A stretch of 64,000 nucleotides of DNA from Turbatrix aceti. Lineage: Eukaryota; Nematoda; Chromadorea; Rhabditida; Panagrolaimidae. The translations under genes and the position numbers were made by a program. Below, piece after piece: positions 9,934 through 22,842 of the stretch. The notes under the pieces are model-generated. The model saw only the letters and a list, made by a program, of their open reading frames with translations. It was not told the origin of the DNA and made no database searches. Location: NCBI GenBank assembly GCA_963969345.1, contig OZ017767.1:5236739-5300738 (forward strand), written 5' to 3'. Numbering within the stretch: position 1 is the first letter of the stretch; each line of letters opens with the position of its first letter.

Positions 9934-12194
9934 ATGTCGCAGAATCCGAATCCCGGTTTCAACCCGCAAGCTCCGAGCTTTGTTCCCAACGCTGGCGCGG
10001 CACCTTTTGTGCCAGGCCAGCAGTTTGCGCCATCGGGCTTCTACCCTCCTCAACAGCAGTTCTACCAGCAACCGCCGGGAGGCTATCCACAGCAGTTTTA
10101 CGGCAATCCGCATCCCGGATACGCTGGAGGGTATCCACAGGGAGGTCCACCTCAGCAGCCGACGCACGCGCAAACTGCAGCTCCTGTTCCTGCTCCGGGA
10201 AACGTTGCCACATCAGCTGTGATCGAGCCAACGCTCCCGACAGTTCCCAAAGCCGAGCCGCTTGATTGTGAGTTTATTTTATCGTTTTTGCGGGTTTTTT
10301 TTACGGTGTTTTATGATTTTAGCCTGGGATGACGTGGCTGAGGCTGTTCCCGAGCCTGCTCCTGCTCCCCCGCCCAAGGCCGAAGCGGTACCTCCACCCA
10401 GCGCTTCCGCTCCACCGAAGGAGAAAAAGGAAGCGAAGAGGGATGACCAGCCGGCTACGGCTGAAATTTCCAAAGCGGTCGCTAAATCCCAGCCAACTCC
10501 CAATCTCGCTGATATTGAGACCCGCAAGGAGCACCTAAACATCGTTTTCATCGGCCACGTCGACGCTGGAAAGTCTACGATTGGCGGACAGCTCATGTAC
10601 CTGACTGGCATGGTGGACAAGCGAACGCTCGAAAAATACGAACGTGAAGCGAAGGAAAAGGGACGCGAAAGCTGGTACCTCTCTTGGGCCCTCGATACCA
10701 ACGATGAGGAACGCGAGAAAGGCAAGACCGTCGAAGTGGGCCGCGCGTTCTTCGAAACGGAGAAGAAGCATTTTACCATCCTCGACGCTCCCGGGCACAA
10801 ATCTTTCGTGCCAAACATGATCAGCGGTGCCACCCAGGCGGATCTTGCGGTGCTCGTTATTTCGGCTCGTCGAGGCGAGTTTGAGACAGGCTTTGATCGC
10901 GGAGGACAGACTCGCGAGCACGCTGTTCTTGTCAAGACCGCCGGCGTCAAGCATCTGATTGTTCTGGTCAACAAGATGGACGACCCCACGGTCTGCTACG
11001 ACGAGGCTCGGTGAGTTTTATATTTATTCCACTTTTTATGCATTTGCTCGATTTTTAGGTACAACGAAGTCATCAGCAAGCTGACCCCGTATCTGAGGCA
11101 GGTAGGATTCAACCCAAAGACCGACATCACTTTCATTCCCTGCTCCGGTCTGACCGGCGCTTTCCTCAAGGACCGCCCGAAGGTCGCATCCGCCGATTGG
11201 TACACCGGCCCCTGCTTCCTCGATTACCTCGACGATTTTATCAAGATTTCCCGCGATTATTCTGGAGCCGTTCGTATGATTGTGTGCGACAAGTACAGCG
11301 TAAGTCGATGGGATTCATGATTCTAAAAACATTTTTTATATTTTTTAGGATATGGGAACGATTGTTATTGGAAAGGTGGAATCCGGTATTATCATGAAGG
11401 GTCAAACACTGTTTTTGATGCCTAACAAGGTGCAGGTTGGCGTGCTGCAGTGCTGGTGTGACGACGAAGAAATGGACCAGGTCGTCGCGGGCGACAACGT
11501 CAAACTTCGACTCAGGGGCGTCGAGGAATCCGACATCCTGAGCGGATTTGTCATCTGCTCTCCGGACAATCTCTGTCGCTTCGGCCGCGTTTTCGATGCT
11601 GAAATCGCTATTCTGGAGCACAAGTCGATCATCACGGCGGGTTACGCGTGTGTGCTTCATCTTCACTCGGCCGTTGAGGAAGTGACCATCAAGGTGGGTT
11701 CGCGAACAAATTTAATTTTTCTTGATCGTGTTCGTTTGCGAACACTTTTTTTTGGCGTAGGACGACTTTTATCCACGATTTTTACAAAATTTTGCACGAT
11801 TCTTAAAAATCCGTTCGTTGTTCGTTCGCGAACACTATCAAAAATATTTGCGTTTTTTCGAATCATTGAACAAAATTTAAAAATTGTTTGTGTTAAAAAT
11901 TGCGCAAGCAAAAAAACGGCTGTTTGCCTATTTCACGAAGTCGTGCTTAGAATTTTTTCAAATACTATAATTTTCCTGTTTCAGCGTATCCTGGCCAAAA
12001 TAGACAAGAAAACAGGTGAAAAGCAGCGAGGCGCGCGCTTCGTCAAGCAAGGCGACAAGGCAATCGTCCGAATCGAATCCTCGGAATCCTTCTGTCTCGA
12101 CGCATTCAAGGACTTTGCCGTCATGGGCCGTTTCACGCTCCGTGACGAGGGCAAGACCGTCGGCATTGGCAAGGTGCTCAAAGTCATCGAATAG
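9934..12194 (+). CDS. erfa-3: eRF3, translation termination GTPase
   Basis: Five exons (9934-10267, 10323-11010, 11059-11299, 11349-11693, 11985-12194) give 605 aa. eRF3 binds eRF1 and uses GTP to drive stop-codon recognition and peptide release. The N-terminal 110 residues are Gln/Gly/Tyr/Pro-rich, as in other eRF3 proteins, and open with [10 protein letters not shown], a PAM2 motif expected to bind the MLLE domain of poly(A)-binding protein. The GTPase domain has G1 [10 protein letters not shown]3 DAPGH and G4 NKMD. Beta-barrel domains II and III follow ([21 protein letters not shown], ending [20 protein letters not shown]). The length is normal. The last intron (about 290 bp) contains a GTTCGCGAAC-type repeat. 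Confidence 0.96.
11694..11984. repeat. GTTCGCGAAC-type repeat filling the last erfa-3 intron
   Basis: The intron carries GGTTCGCGAACAAATTTAA, GTTCGTTTGCGAACAC and GTTCGTTCGCGAACACT. It is several times longer than the neighbouring introns of 50-55 bp. Confidence 0.55.
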
Positions 12195-12640
12195 GGCTTA
12201 GCCCCCGACCGCGGCTCAGGGTCAAGCGCACCACCTGTTCGTTTGCGGCAACCGATAAGCTAACGTCGTTCGCGTTGTGTCACGGCGACAAGAGTCCAAC
12301 AACCAGCAGTTCACTATAAATCGGCCGACGAACCGCCGCCACCTTACCGGCGTCGATGTTTTGTTGTTGTTTCTTTTTTCTCCTTTCTCTGTTTTTTTTC
12401 GTTGCTGGAGCGATGTTTCTTGCCGTGGCATTGGTGCTGTCACGGCGGCGTCGGTATCCAATTCGTCCCTTGTTCTGCATGTCAGTTCCCTTGCTGGTCT
12501 AATTATTTGGAATTTTCTATAAAGAGGGAATTCGGTTTGATTTTTTTTGTGTCTGCAAAAACGGTTAATTGGCCGTCTCGAGTATTTTTTGGACGTGAAA
12601 TTTTGGTTTTAGGTCTAATTTGGGGTTTTTAAGGTGAGAA
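12195..12640 (+). other. intergenic region between erfa-3 and KRR1
   Basis: About 445 bp holding the erfa-3 3' UTR and the KRR1 promoter. I see no acceptor-like site close to the KRR1 ATG and no small gene. Confidence 0.4.
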
Positions 12641-13893
<1,253 letters not shown>

Positions 13894-14014
13894 GATTCGA
13901 GACTGGCAGTTGTTTTTTTGTTTGCTTGTTTGTTTACTTTTTTTGAGTTTGATAAAACGCATTCACCCCAAACTAGGCGATTTATTGAGGCAGGGGGAAC
14001 AAAGACAAACACGC

Positions 14015-15260
14015 TCAAGAAAAGGCAAAACAGGTGACAGCGCCGCGCGTCTGCTCGCAGTACTCCTCGGCGTAGATGGAATAACTGAAGTCGCCAGTCG
14101 CGCAGATGACGTCGAAGCGCCGGCCCTCGAAGGCGTGCTCCGTCACCTTGCGCACGAGTTTTTTGGACGCAGAAATATCGCTTACGATGACCTGGGACAT
14201 GATCCGGCCGAGGCGCTCGTTGTTGCAGACACCCGAGATGACCTGAGCGTCGCCCGTGTTGGGCACCGAGAACTGACGTTGCTTGTGCGTCCTCAGGCTC
14301 TTGAGGGTCTCGAAGCGCCGCTTGTACAGGTCGGTGGGCAGCAGGGATTTCGCGTCATCGCTCACTTCCGCCACCTTTGTGTTGAGGATTGGCACTGTTT
14401 CATCGTAAAAGTCCGTGTCATCGTCGGTCGAGGGCGTTGTCAGAGTTGTGATTTCTGAAAATTTTCAAATTTGACCGGTATCATTTCAATTTGACTTTCA
14501 AAGACGTAAAATCAAAAAAATTGGCAGCCAGCAGATTTCAAAGCAAGTCAGTTTATGTCAAGCAAAACAAAAATCGCAAGAAAGCTGACAGCGTGGATCG
14601 GCACTTTCGCTGCAATCGTTGCCGCTTTTTCGGACACTGCGAGTGATGTAAGAGCGTCGAACATGATTCCGAAGAAGAACCGATAAGTAGGGCGCAGGAA
14701 AAACAGAGCCATGAGGACCGGGGTGACGCGTAAGTCTAGGAAAACGATGATTTTTGCACTTGCGCGCGCGATGAATCGGATGCAATTACGCTGCATTGTG
14801 CAAATTTTGTACTTTTTAGGTTGTTTTTAAAAAAATTGGAGTTTTCATGCGCGGAAAATGACTGAATGACCTTTCAAGACACCGGCTTACCTTGTTTTTT
14901 TCCAACGAGTGTACTGACAGCCGATCTCGTCTGATAGGGTTCAAAAGGAGGATCCGTATTGTAAACCGAAGGAACCGGTGGCACCCTGACAGGCACGGCG
15001 ATCGGCGGCGGTCCATTGTAGTAGCTGCCACCCGCGTAGACAGGCGCCTGGCCGTAGGAAGAAACGTAGCCTCCTCCAGCTCCCGTTGAACAGCCTGAAG
15101 AGCAGGAAGGTTGCGGCGCGCAGATGGGCGGTGGCGGGCATGCCGGCGGTGGCCGCGAACAACCACAGCCTCCGCTGCCAAAGAAGAATCCGGTGGCTGG
15201 CCGAAGCACGAGAGCGAGCGTGAGCAAGCCGAGTCGCAGGGCAATCGATCGAGGCGGCAT
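14015..15260 (-). CDS. ground-like (hedgehog-related) secreted protein
   Basis: Two exons (15260-14891, 14454-14015) give about 269 aa. The signal peptide is LRLGLLTLALVLRPATGFFF. A CGC/Pro-rich stretch follows (GCGCSRPPPACPPPPICAPQ) and then a low-complexity Pro/Tyr linker. The second exon carries the nematode-specific ground-like domain: SVPNTGDAQVISGVCNNERL, RIMSQVIVSDISASKKLV, FEGRRFDVICATGDFSY and EEYCEQTRGAVTCFAF, with its conserved cysteines. Ground-like proteins are extracellular and mostly associated with cuticle and apical matrix. A minus-strand AATAAA lies at 13986-13981, 29 bp past the stop. The 436-bp intron holds a smaller open frame on the same strand. Confidence 0.9.
14548..14796 (-). 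CDS. possible small membrane protein inside the ground-like intron
   Basis: An intact 82-codon frame within the intron of the ground-like gene, same strand. The product is hydrophobic with two or three candidate membrane segments (KIIVFLDLRVTPVLMALFFL, VPIHAVSFLAIFVLLDI). I see no flanking acceptor, promoter or poly(A) signal that would prove a gene. It could be an intronic frame open by chance. Confidence 0.2.
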   Translation of the reverse strand: MQRNCIRFIARASAKIIVFLDLRVTPVLMALFFLRPTYRFFFGIMFDALTSLAVSEKAATIAAKVPIHAVSFLAIFVLLDIN

Positions 15261-16306
15261 TTGACTGACTGACAGATCGCGAGGCAATCCACGACGAAAT
15301 CCAGGACGACCGCCGCTAAGCCAAAGTTTGGAGATGATCCCCGACTCTCCCAATTGACCACTTTATACGTCGCATATACGGCGACGATAATTGCTCCTAG
15401 GGGTGGCGTAGAGTACGCCTTCCCTTTCCGGACCACACTTTTGGCGGCCTTCGTGGTCAGCAAACAAAAGTGCAGAATTTACGTGGCCAATGGTCGCCTA
15501 TAAATTCATCCAGCAAATGCGATCCGGCGGATGCGGCGGGGCCAGTTTGCGGGGCTTTAGGAAGACAGACTGTCGACCTGTTGCGTAAGTTGCACTGTAT
15601 ACAATTTTAAGTGCATCGTCAATTACGACCGGTAAAAAGCGAGCTTCAGCCTTCGCCTTGGGCCATGCTTTTGTTATTCTTTTCTGATCGCTTTTACTTG
15701 CCTTTTTTCCGGATCGCTTTTACTTTTTCCTCCAAGCGATTAAAAAAACATAAATTGCGCCGAATGACCATTCATTGTGAGGTAATCCAACCAGTAGTGC
15801 TAATCGTCGGTAAACGGCAGGCATGCGATTCTAAAAATGTGTCATGCGATTCTATAATATTTTTTGGGGTTCACGCCGGAGGGATTAACTCATTTTTTTG
15901 ATTACTGACTGCTCTCGTTTTTTATTCAACTCTTTGAAACCGGTAACCAATTATTCAATAGATTTGAACCGATAATTAACGCCGATGTTGAAAAAGAAAC
16001 AGAATTCATTACCTTCTGACAGATTTTTTGGAAAGTTTGACAGATGTGCAAAATACAGGGTTTCACGAAAAATAGATAGACCGCATCGATTACGACTTTG
16101 TGCCGCCGCAAAGGTGATAAGCCCCCTGGAGGAGTGTTGTTGGTGATGAACTTATGCGTTGCGTTATCGCCTGGACAAACAACGGACAACGGACAACGGA
16201 CAACAGCCAAAAGTGAATTCGACATTGACATCACACTTATCAACGGGTATAAGAATTCTTTTCCCCGAGTGCATATTTTTTCATTGCTCCTCTTATCACG
16301 CAGCCA
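15261..16306. other. intergenic region
   Basis: About 1 kb between divergent genes. Frames on either strand here look like chance. A TATCACGCAG run just before 16307 could serve as a leader acceptor for the next gene. Confidence 0.35.
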
Positions 16307-18855
16307 ATGTCTTCCAACCATTTTCACAAATTTCCGGCGTTTCTGGCTCCTTTTTTCTCGCTTGGCAGCGTCTACAAGTCGGATGAATACCACAATGGAC
16401 TCGGTCTCAGACCGCTTAGTTATGCCAATGTCCTCGTGTCGGACGTCGTCTCCAGCGTAGTTATTGATCACGTAGTGTTGCGGCCGGATTCGCTGGTTCT
16501 CAGCTTGGCGGAGCTCTTCTACGTGCACCCAGATATTGTCGTACGTTTGTTTTTTGAGCTCAAATCAGCGGTTTCAAGCGTCTTTTTTCAGTTGGAATAT
16601 TTGTTGAAAGCTCCCCCGGATGTGAGCGACTTTTTTGACAACATTGATGCGGAATACGACTGTTTTTTTGGGTACTCGATTACCGCAGACGAGACTTTGG
16701 AGGAGAATAGTCTGGATGAAGATTCGCGGCAACATGGAAAACATGTGCTTAACAAAGTTGGACGAGGAAAGTGGTTTCTTATCACTTTTTTGAAAAAAGA
16801 TTTGGGTACCAACCGCAAAATTTGGGTTAGTTTGTGTGATCTCGATTTTTTTCGATTATTCGATTGCTTCCGATTTCAGATGGTAGAACGACTTCTCAGA
16901 GGAATCGTCCCTGATCACTTTGACAACTTCAAAAGCATAATAAACGGCAGGGTAGTTCTCGAGTTGCCGGATCTGGTTCAGGCATTAAAAAATGAGCCTG
17001 CGGTCGACGTGCTTTTGTACGACATTTTCTACGCACCTTCTGAAAAGCCGCGCATCCACCCCGACACCTGCTATCAACGCGTTCGTCAATGGAAGTACAT
17101 TGCAGAGAAGCAGGAGCATTTTGACTCACTCTACAACCATTTTTACAACACAGTGCTGCAGCTCAATCTCGAAAGCATTTTTTTCATCTGTGATGTGTTC
17201 AACGACTCACCTGCATCTGATTCAGAAGAGTTTCGAACAATGTGGGATGCTGTTCAGAATACACTCGGCGAGCAGAAGCAGGCAGCAGAAGCGGCAGAGC
17301 TTGAGCAGAGTGGTGGGATTGAAAATCCAATTTCCTCACGAACGACGGATGCGAGCGCACAAACAACAGAAACTGTTCTTTCGGATGACAAATCACTGTT
17401 TGCACCGAATTTACCTTCGAATTAACCGAAATTAACAGTCAGGAAGAATTAAACCATCGTCAGAGACAACTCTCTTTTTCAAGCGACGACAGTGACAACG
17501 ATACTGTGATAGCCGACATTCCTGAAGCAGAATTCATTGACGCCAGCGATGGGGTCGAAGCAGCCGTTCGTACTCATCCAGTCGACATTAATGACACTTT
17601 TATTGACGCTCCGGTGGATACAACAATAAGCCACGGTGAGACACAATTGTTATCTTTAAGCGACGACAGTGACGACGATGAAAACGGAGCCGACATTGTT
17701 CGACACAAAACAGAATCCAGTGGAAAGCCCAACGACTTTGGGGTCACAGCAGTCAGACCGATCGACATTGACGAGATTTTTGCCGACATCCATGACAATG
17801 ACGATACTTTTGATTATTACTTTCCGGAAGACTACAGTTCTTCATCAGCTGATACCATCATTAATGTCCACGCCGCGAACAACCTTTCCGCCGCTCTTGA
17901 AAATCACAAATCCGTCGAAGACAACGAAAATGCCATTGAAAATGGTGAAAATGGTACGGCTGAAGAAGTTGAAGCCGAAGCACATCCATTGACTACGGTT
18001 AACACGGATTCGGACACGTTGATCGTTCTAAAGATGCCTTCCAATTTTTCTTTGATTGAAAACAATACTTTCTATGATGCAGACAATACGAGCCAGGCTC
18101 CAGAAAACGATATCATCTCAGAAGCGTGCTTCGATTTGAACTTGCTAAATACGACTGAAAACAATAGTACGGATGTCCTGATAACCGAGTACGCGACCGT
18201 TCAGGATGCCGCCGCGCTGACTGTTTCTGACCCGGCTTTGACGAACGGCACAGGCGAATTCACAACCAACGATATGGAAGTAGAAAAGCTAAATTTTACG
18301 ATCTGGCTGAACTCACTGCTGCCAGAAATGTCCCCGGAAAATTACGAAGGTTATATGGACCTGTTAACACTCGTGAACCAGCTGTCCGTGAAAGCTTCCA
18401 ACTTGGTGCTTATTCGACGACTGAGCACGTCTTTGAGAGAGACACCTCCCACAACAGACGTCGTTTTCATGACCGCCATGATTAAGCTCATCACCGAGGT
18501 CCGCAACGAAGTCTGGATCGTACTACTGCCAACACAGCAAGAAAATGCCCAACTTGACTTGTATACCATCTTTCTGATCGAAAACTTTTACCCGGTCATA
18601 AAGCGGTACTTCGTGAACCCGTTTGTTCTGATAAAGGGCAAGCGCTTCACCGTCGGCACGGGCACCGTGCTTCAGGGCACGCCGCCGACTCTCCCAGGAC
18701 CGGTGAACTTCAAATGCTACTTTGAGCGGCACAAGTGTCTCTTCATCTGCTCTGCCTGCCACAACCTCATCAGAACAGACTCTGCCAAAACATTTTGCCA
18801 GTGTGTTTGTCGCGTCTTTACCCCCGCTGAATTAGTGCTTCTGGAGCAGCTGTAA
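16307..18855 (+). CDS. acidic 800-aa orphan with Cys-rich C-terminus
   Basis: Four exons (16307-16540, 16592-16825, 16880-17397, 17439-18855) join in frame to 800 aa. The third intron is 41 bp and removes an otherwise in-frame stop. The N-terminal 330 residues look globular (VVIDHVVLRPDSLVLSLAEL, WFLITFLKKDLGTNRKIW, RVRQWKYIAEKQEHFDSLYN). The middle third is very acidic, with an internal repeat: LSFSSDDSDND and LLSLSDDSDDDENGAD each open a segment of about 70 residues that includes a PVDIND / PIDIDE element. The last 130 residues are ordered again and end in a cysteine cluster (FKCYF..HKCLFICSACHNL, then FCQCVC) that could bind zinc. I recognise no family. The acidic repeats suggest a nuclear or scaffold role, but that is a guess. 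Confidence 0.7.
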
Positions 18856-19147
18856 ATCTGTTAAAATGAAGTGCAGTCCTAATCCTCCTTCGTCTTCGGT
18901 GTCAATTTGGTTGGTAGCGTGTAAGAACACCTATAAAAATAACTTACTTATCCTTACTATTAATTTGAAATATTGGCTTTTCATTTATGTCAGAGAACAC
19001 TTTTTTGGCTTTTGAATCTTTATTTTTTTGCAAAATATACGACTGATCAAATTTCCAACAAAAAAAGCTTTTGTAGTGCAGAACAGAAGGTTTTCGAGAT
19101 AGAAGAACCAGAAATATACAAAACAAACAGGTCAAGTGAGGGGCAAG
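18856..19147. other. convergent 3' ends
   Basis: Short region between the acidic orphan (+) and annexin (-). A minus-strand AATAAA for annexin lies at 19024-19019. Confidence 0.4.
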
Positions 19148-20544
19148 TCAGTTGATGGGGGAGCTGTCCTCCGAGCTGATGTACGTGCTGTTCGGGTCGA
19201 CAAGGCGGCGCAGAAGACGGAAAAAGTCTCCGCTGCACGTGTTTCTGAGGTCAGAGACGATGCTGCGCTCGTACTTTCGCTTGTACTCCTCGCAGATGTC
19301 GTAGAGATCGAGTTCGCTGCGGGTCACCATGATGCGGACGATGGTGGCGTGGTCGCATCGGGAGCCAGAGATGGCATCGTGCAGCTTGTCAGCGAAATAG
19401 AGTTGAACGTTTCTCGCAACTTTGACTGAAAAAACATCATTAATCACCGATTCAACGGCTTAATCACTCTCACCAAAAAGAATGAGCATGTGTCTGATGT
19501 CAGCGTGCATGTTTACGCTCTTCCGAACAGAAGTCTCAAAATCGCGTGCCTTAGGGGACTCTTCATCGGCGACTCTCATCGCCTGCGCGTCGTAGCGGTC
19601 AAAGAAGCATCGCAGCTGGGAGAGGCTCTGATTGACGAAAATTTTTTCGAAAAGGTCCAAGTTACGCCCGATTTCGTCAACTCCGTTTTCCGAGCGCGCG
19701 ACGGCATCGACCATGCTGTCCACGTAGTCCAGGTCCACAGCGGTCGAGTCAGGGTCTTTGGAACGCAGAAGAAGCGACTTGAGCATCTCGCCGAAAAGTC
19801 CCTCAACCTTGACGTTGAGGTCGCGTTCGAGCGAGATACGGTACTCGGTGTAGTACGTGTCCCGGATGACTTTCAGCTGAGAGGCTGTTGCCGTGAGCGC
19901 AATTTCCACAGCGATGGAGCGGTTGTACGCTCGGCTCTGAAATCGTATCCCTTCACCAGGGCTCCAACTCGAAGCCGAACGTACCGAGATGGCAAAGTTG
20001 AGGAGCTTGGTGGCATAGACGTGGGTGGGCTGAAGGAGTGCGAGGGTGCAATCGAGGAAGAAACCTCCCGCAATCTCCTCAATGTCGTCGGCGAGCACGC
20101 GGTCGTACATGCCTTCGTAGGCCGCGGCTATCTTCTGGCGCTGAAAGTTGTTGTGACGCAGAAGGACATCAATGACCATCTTGTCGTCGCATTCTGCAAA
20201 AAAAAAACAAAAATTCCAGTGCTGCAAAAGCAAAAAACACGACTCACGAAGTCCGGCGCTCAGGGCCTGGCGAAGCATCTTGCTTGCCTCTTCGGGGTGG
20301 AATTCATCGTCGTCAGGGCCGAAGACGGTTCCTTGGATTTCTTCGCACTGCAGAAAAAAAGATGAAAAATTCCAAAAAAGGTAAAAAATCTCACCTGGCT
20401 TTCAAACATTCTGTAGGCAACGGGCATGTTCAGACGCTGTTGTCTGCGATGATTGAAGCGTTCTCGACGGAGACTGATGCCGTTCTCGTCAGTTGTGGTC
20501 TCGCTACCGGTCTCGGAGCAGAGGCTGTCGAATTTGGTTAACAT
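19148..20544 (-). CDS. divergent annexin
   Basis: Four exons (20544-20395, 20347-20248, 20193-19474, 19425-19148) give 415 aa. A hydrophilic N-terminal arm of about 55 residues precedes four annexin repeats. Repeat 1 (KMLRQALSAGLQCDDKMVID, RHNNFQRQKIAAAYEGMYDR) and repeat 4 (DHATIVRIMVTRSELDLYDI, YKRKYERSIVSDLRNTCSGD) are clear. Annexins bind acidic phospholipids in a calcium-dependent way through type II sites of pattern GxGTD. The repeat 1 loop here reads GLQCDD, and I see no intact GxGTD in the others, so calcium-dependent binding may be weakened. A TTTTTTAG acceptor upstream of the ATG, with no convincing exon before it, suggests spliced-leader addition. Confidence 0.85.
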
Positions 20545-22387
20545 ATTCGTCTTGGAGGTATCCTTGTCTTTTGAAGTCCAAGAGACGTCTTTGATTCCGA
20601 CTTTTGATGTCTAAAAAACCAGAGGAGGTAAGTCGAGTCGCGCAGTGCACGGAGAAGAGACCCTCACACGCGGCAGCCAGAGCGACCAACACCTTTCGGA
20701 CTCGTCCGCCGTGACTGGGATCGAAAGAACATAAATTAATCCCTTTAAGAAGCCCTGAAGGCGGCCCTCATCCCGAGACGGCCGGCACACAAACACACAG
20801 ACACGACACACGCACACCCTCTGCTTTCATCCGGGACAGGCGCATCAGGTGCACGAAAACATGCCACTTTTCCAAATTTCCATGCTTAAACGACATCAAA
20901 CTTGCGGACGTTGTAAACAACACGGCCTTCTGGGCATGGCATTGTTGACTGCATGCTTGAGAAACGTCCCGAAGGTGCAGGCGGCATGGCGCGGAGGCGG
21001 CAGGGTCTCCAGAAAAAGCCTCATAAACAGGTGTCAGTCAGTCAGTCATTTTTCCGTGTAAAAAAACAAGAGCGGTAATTAACAGAATCCGGTGACTAAT
21101 GCATCCGTAGCCTGCAATCCGGGATTTCAGGGAAAGCTCCGGGGCTGCTGATAAGCTGTAGCACGAAGCATATCCCTTCGGATTAGCAGCGCCAAAAGTC
21201 ATCCCTAAACCGGTCGGTTAAGCCGTGTTTATTACTATACTAGAGGGCATAACAGACAATCTCCTCAACATTCCCGACCAAAGACAAAATCAGAAGATGC
21301 GCTCAGGCAGGGCAAACACAAATACGGTCGACTGACAAAAGCGTGTACCCAGCTCAGACCAGATATTTTTCTCTTAAGATCGCCGTAGAAGCATCGAGAA
21401 GACTGATGACGCGTTCTCTGGATTATACATGGCAAAATACACGCCAGTGCCACGAAAGCCTCGTGAATCTTTCATGTCTCGCTTGAGGGTGGATGAATTG
21501 CAGTCCGCACTGAAGGAGACCGTTTGTCACATACCTGTGGTGACAAATCAATTCACATCGGCAAGAAAAAAAATGGGACTATGGCCCGGAAGTTGGTTAT
21601 GGCTTCTGGGAAGCCCTGGACTACAAAGTACAGACACCAGCGCAGTTTTGACAAAAACTGTTGACGTCAGTCGCACTCAGTCTGCTCCTGAACAAGGTGA
21701 GGTTCTGTAACATCCCCTCAGCACCTGCAGGAAGGCGCTAAATCGCAAGAATAGTCCTGCGTTTCATCACGCACGAACGTCAATGCGATTTCGTGAGATT
21801 TTTTTTGCGAAAACGTGATTTTTTTTTTGAGTGTGGGAACAACAGGAGTTGTTTTTAGACGTCGGATTAAAATCAGTCACCTGTGCGCGGTGCCGTGATT
21901 GCAGACAGCCGCCCGCGTTCTCGGGAAAAACAAGGGCATCAGCGCGGAGTATTAAGAATTACAGAGGTGCACGAACTAAGCCGAAGGCATCCACGACAGC
22001 AGCAGTTGCCAAAACAAGCAACAGCATCAAATATTTATTTCAAAAGTCCTAATGAACAGCCGATGTTTTCTGGTGATCAGTCCAAATGCGGCACCTTCCT
22101 CCGTCATCAGAAAAGTGCCGCAACTAGCAAAACACAAGTTTTTTAGTAAAAAACAAGCCACAAGTCGCTTTAATTTTTTTTTCTCCGCAAAAAGGTGTTT
22201 TCCTTCCGGATCACGCAGTTTTATGCGCCGGCAGAGTGAAATGAAATGAAATTTATCTCGTTAAGTTGAACAGAAGTATTCAAGCTTAAAACCATGCTCT
22301 CCCCCTCTTGAAACCAATTAGGGAACTCTCAAAGCCACTGTCTGTGAAACACACCGCTGACGATTAAAGTGCACCGTTAATGAGCTA
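20545..22387. other. intergenic region without a supported gene
   Basis: About 1.8 kb. There is one 93-codon plus-strand frame at 21429-21710, but it lacks splice context, signal sequence or recognisable motifs. Nothing else is supported. Confidence 0.35.
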
Positions 22388-22842
22388 TCATAAATGTTTA
22401 CCGGCTTCACTTAACACCCCCCACGTGCAGAAGAGGAAGACACTCTGACGCAAGTTGTCTTTAAAAATGTCTGCATCAAACTCAAACTTACGTTAGCGGC
22501 GTAGACGGTAATTTCCTTGAGCGTGGGCGGCGAGCCGATGAAGGCATTGCCCTCGGGAGAGACAACCTCCACGCTGGGGACGGTCTTGATTGTGAGTGGC
22601 GGGAGCGGTGGAAGCGGTTTTCGGCCGGCACTGCCGCCTCCGTTCAGGCAGACAAAGTCCTGGGCAAAGGTGCCGGTAACGGCGGCGAGCGGATCGTAGG
22701 TTGGTTTTGTTTCGGTCATGACTGCAGCTGCAAGCAGGAAAACGGTAGATGAGAGGAGCAAAGCAAAAAGTGAGGCACTACATCGCCAAATGCCGGTTAA
22801 TATACGGACGCGCACGGAGACCGGAAAAATCTGGGCGACCAC
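22388..22842 (-). CDS. small orphan, possibly secreted or membrane-anchored
   Basis: Two exons with a 47-bp intron (GTAAG donor at 22491, acceptor GCGTCAG). The in-frame ATG at 22719 gives 94 aa; the upstream in-frame ATG at 22842 adds 41 residues containing a strong hydrophobic run (SASLFALLLSSTVFLLAAAV) that looks like a signal or anchor. A TTGCAG just upstream of 22719 could instead be a leader acceptor, favouring the shorter form. The body is rich in Pro, Thr and Val (GRKPLPPLPPLTIKTVPSVE) and ends SVFLFCTWGVLSEAGKHL. I recognise no family. Confidence 0.4.

Noticed and set aside
15926..16528. A 200-codon minus-strand open frame
   Set aside because: It overlaps the well-supported exon 1 of the acidic orphan on the other strand and encodes no recognisable feature.
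21429..21710. A 93-codon plus-strand open frame as a gene
   Set aside because: No signal peptide, domain, splice sites or poly(A) signal; composition looks non-coding.
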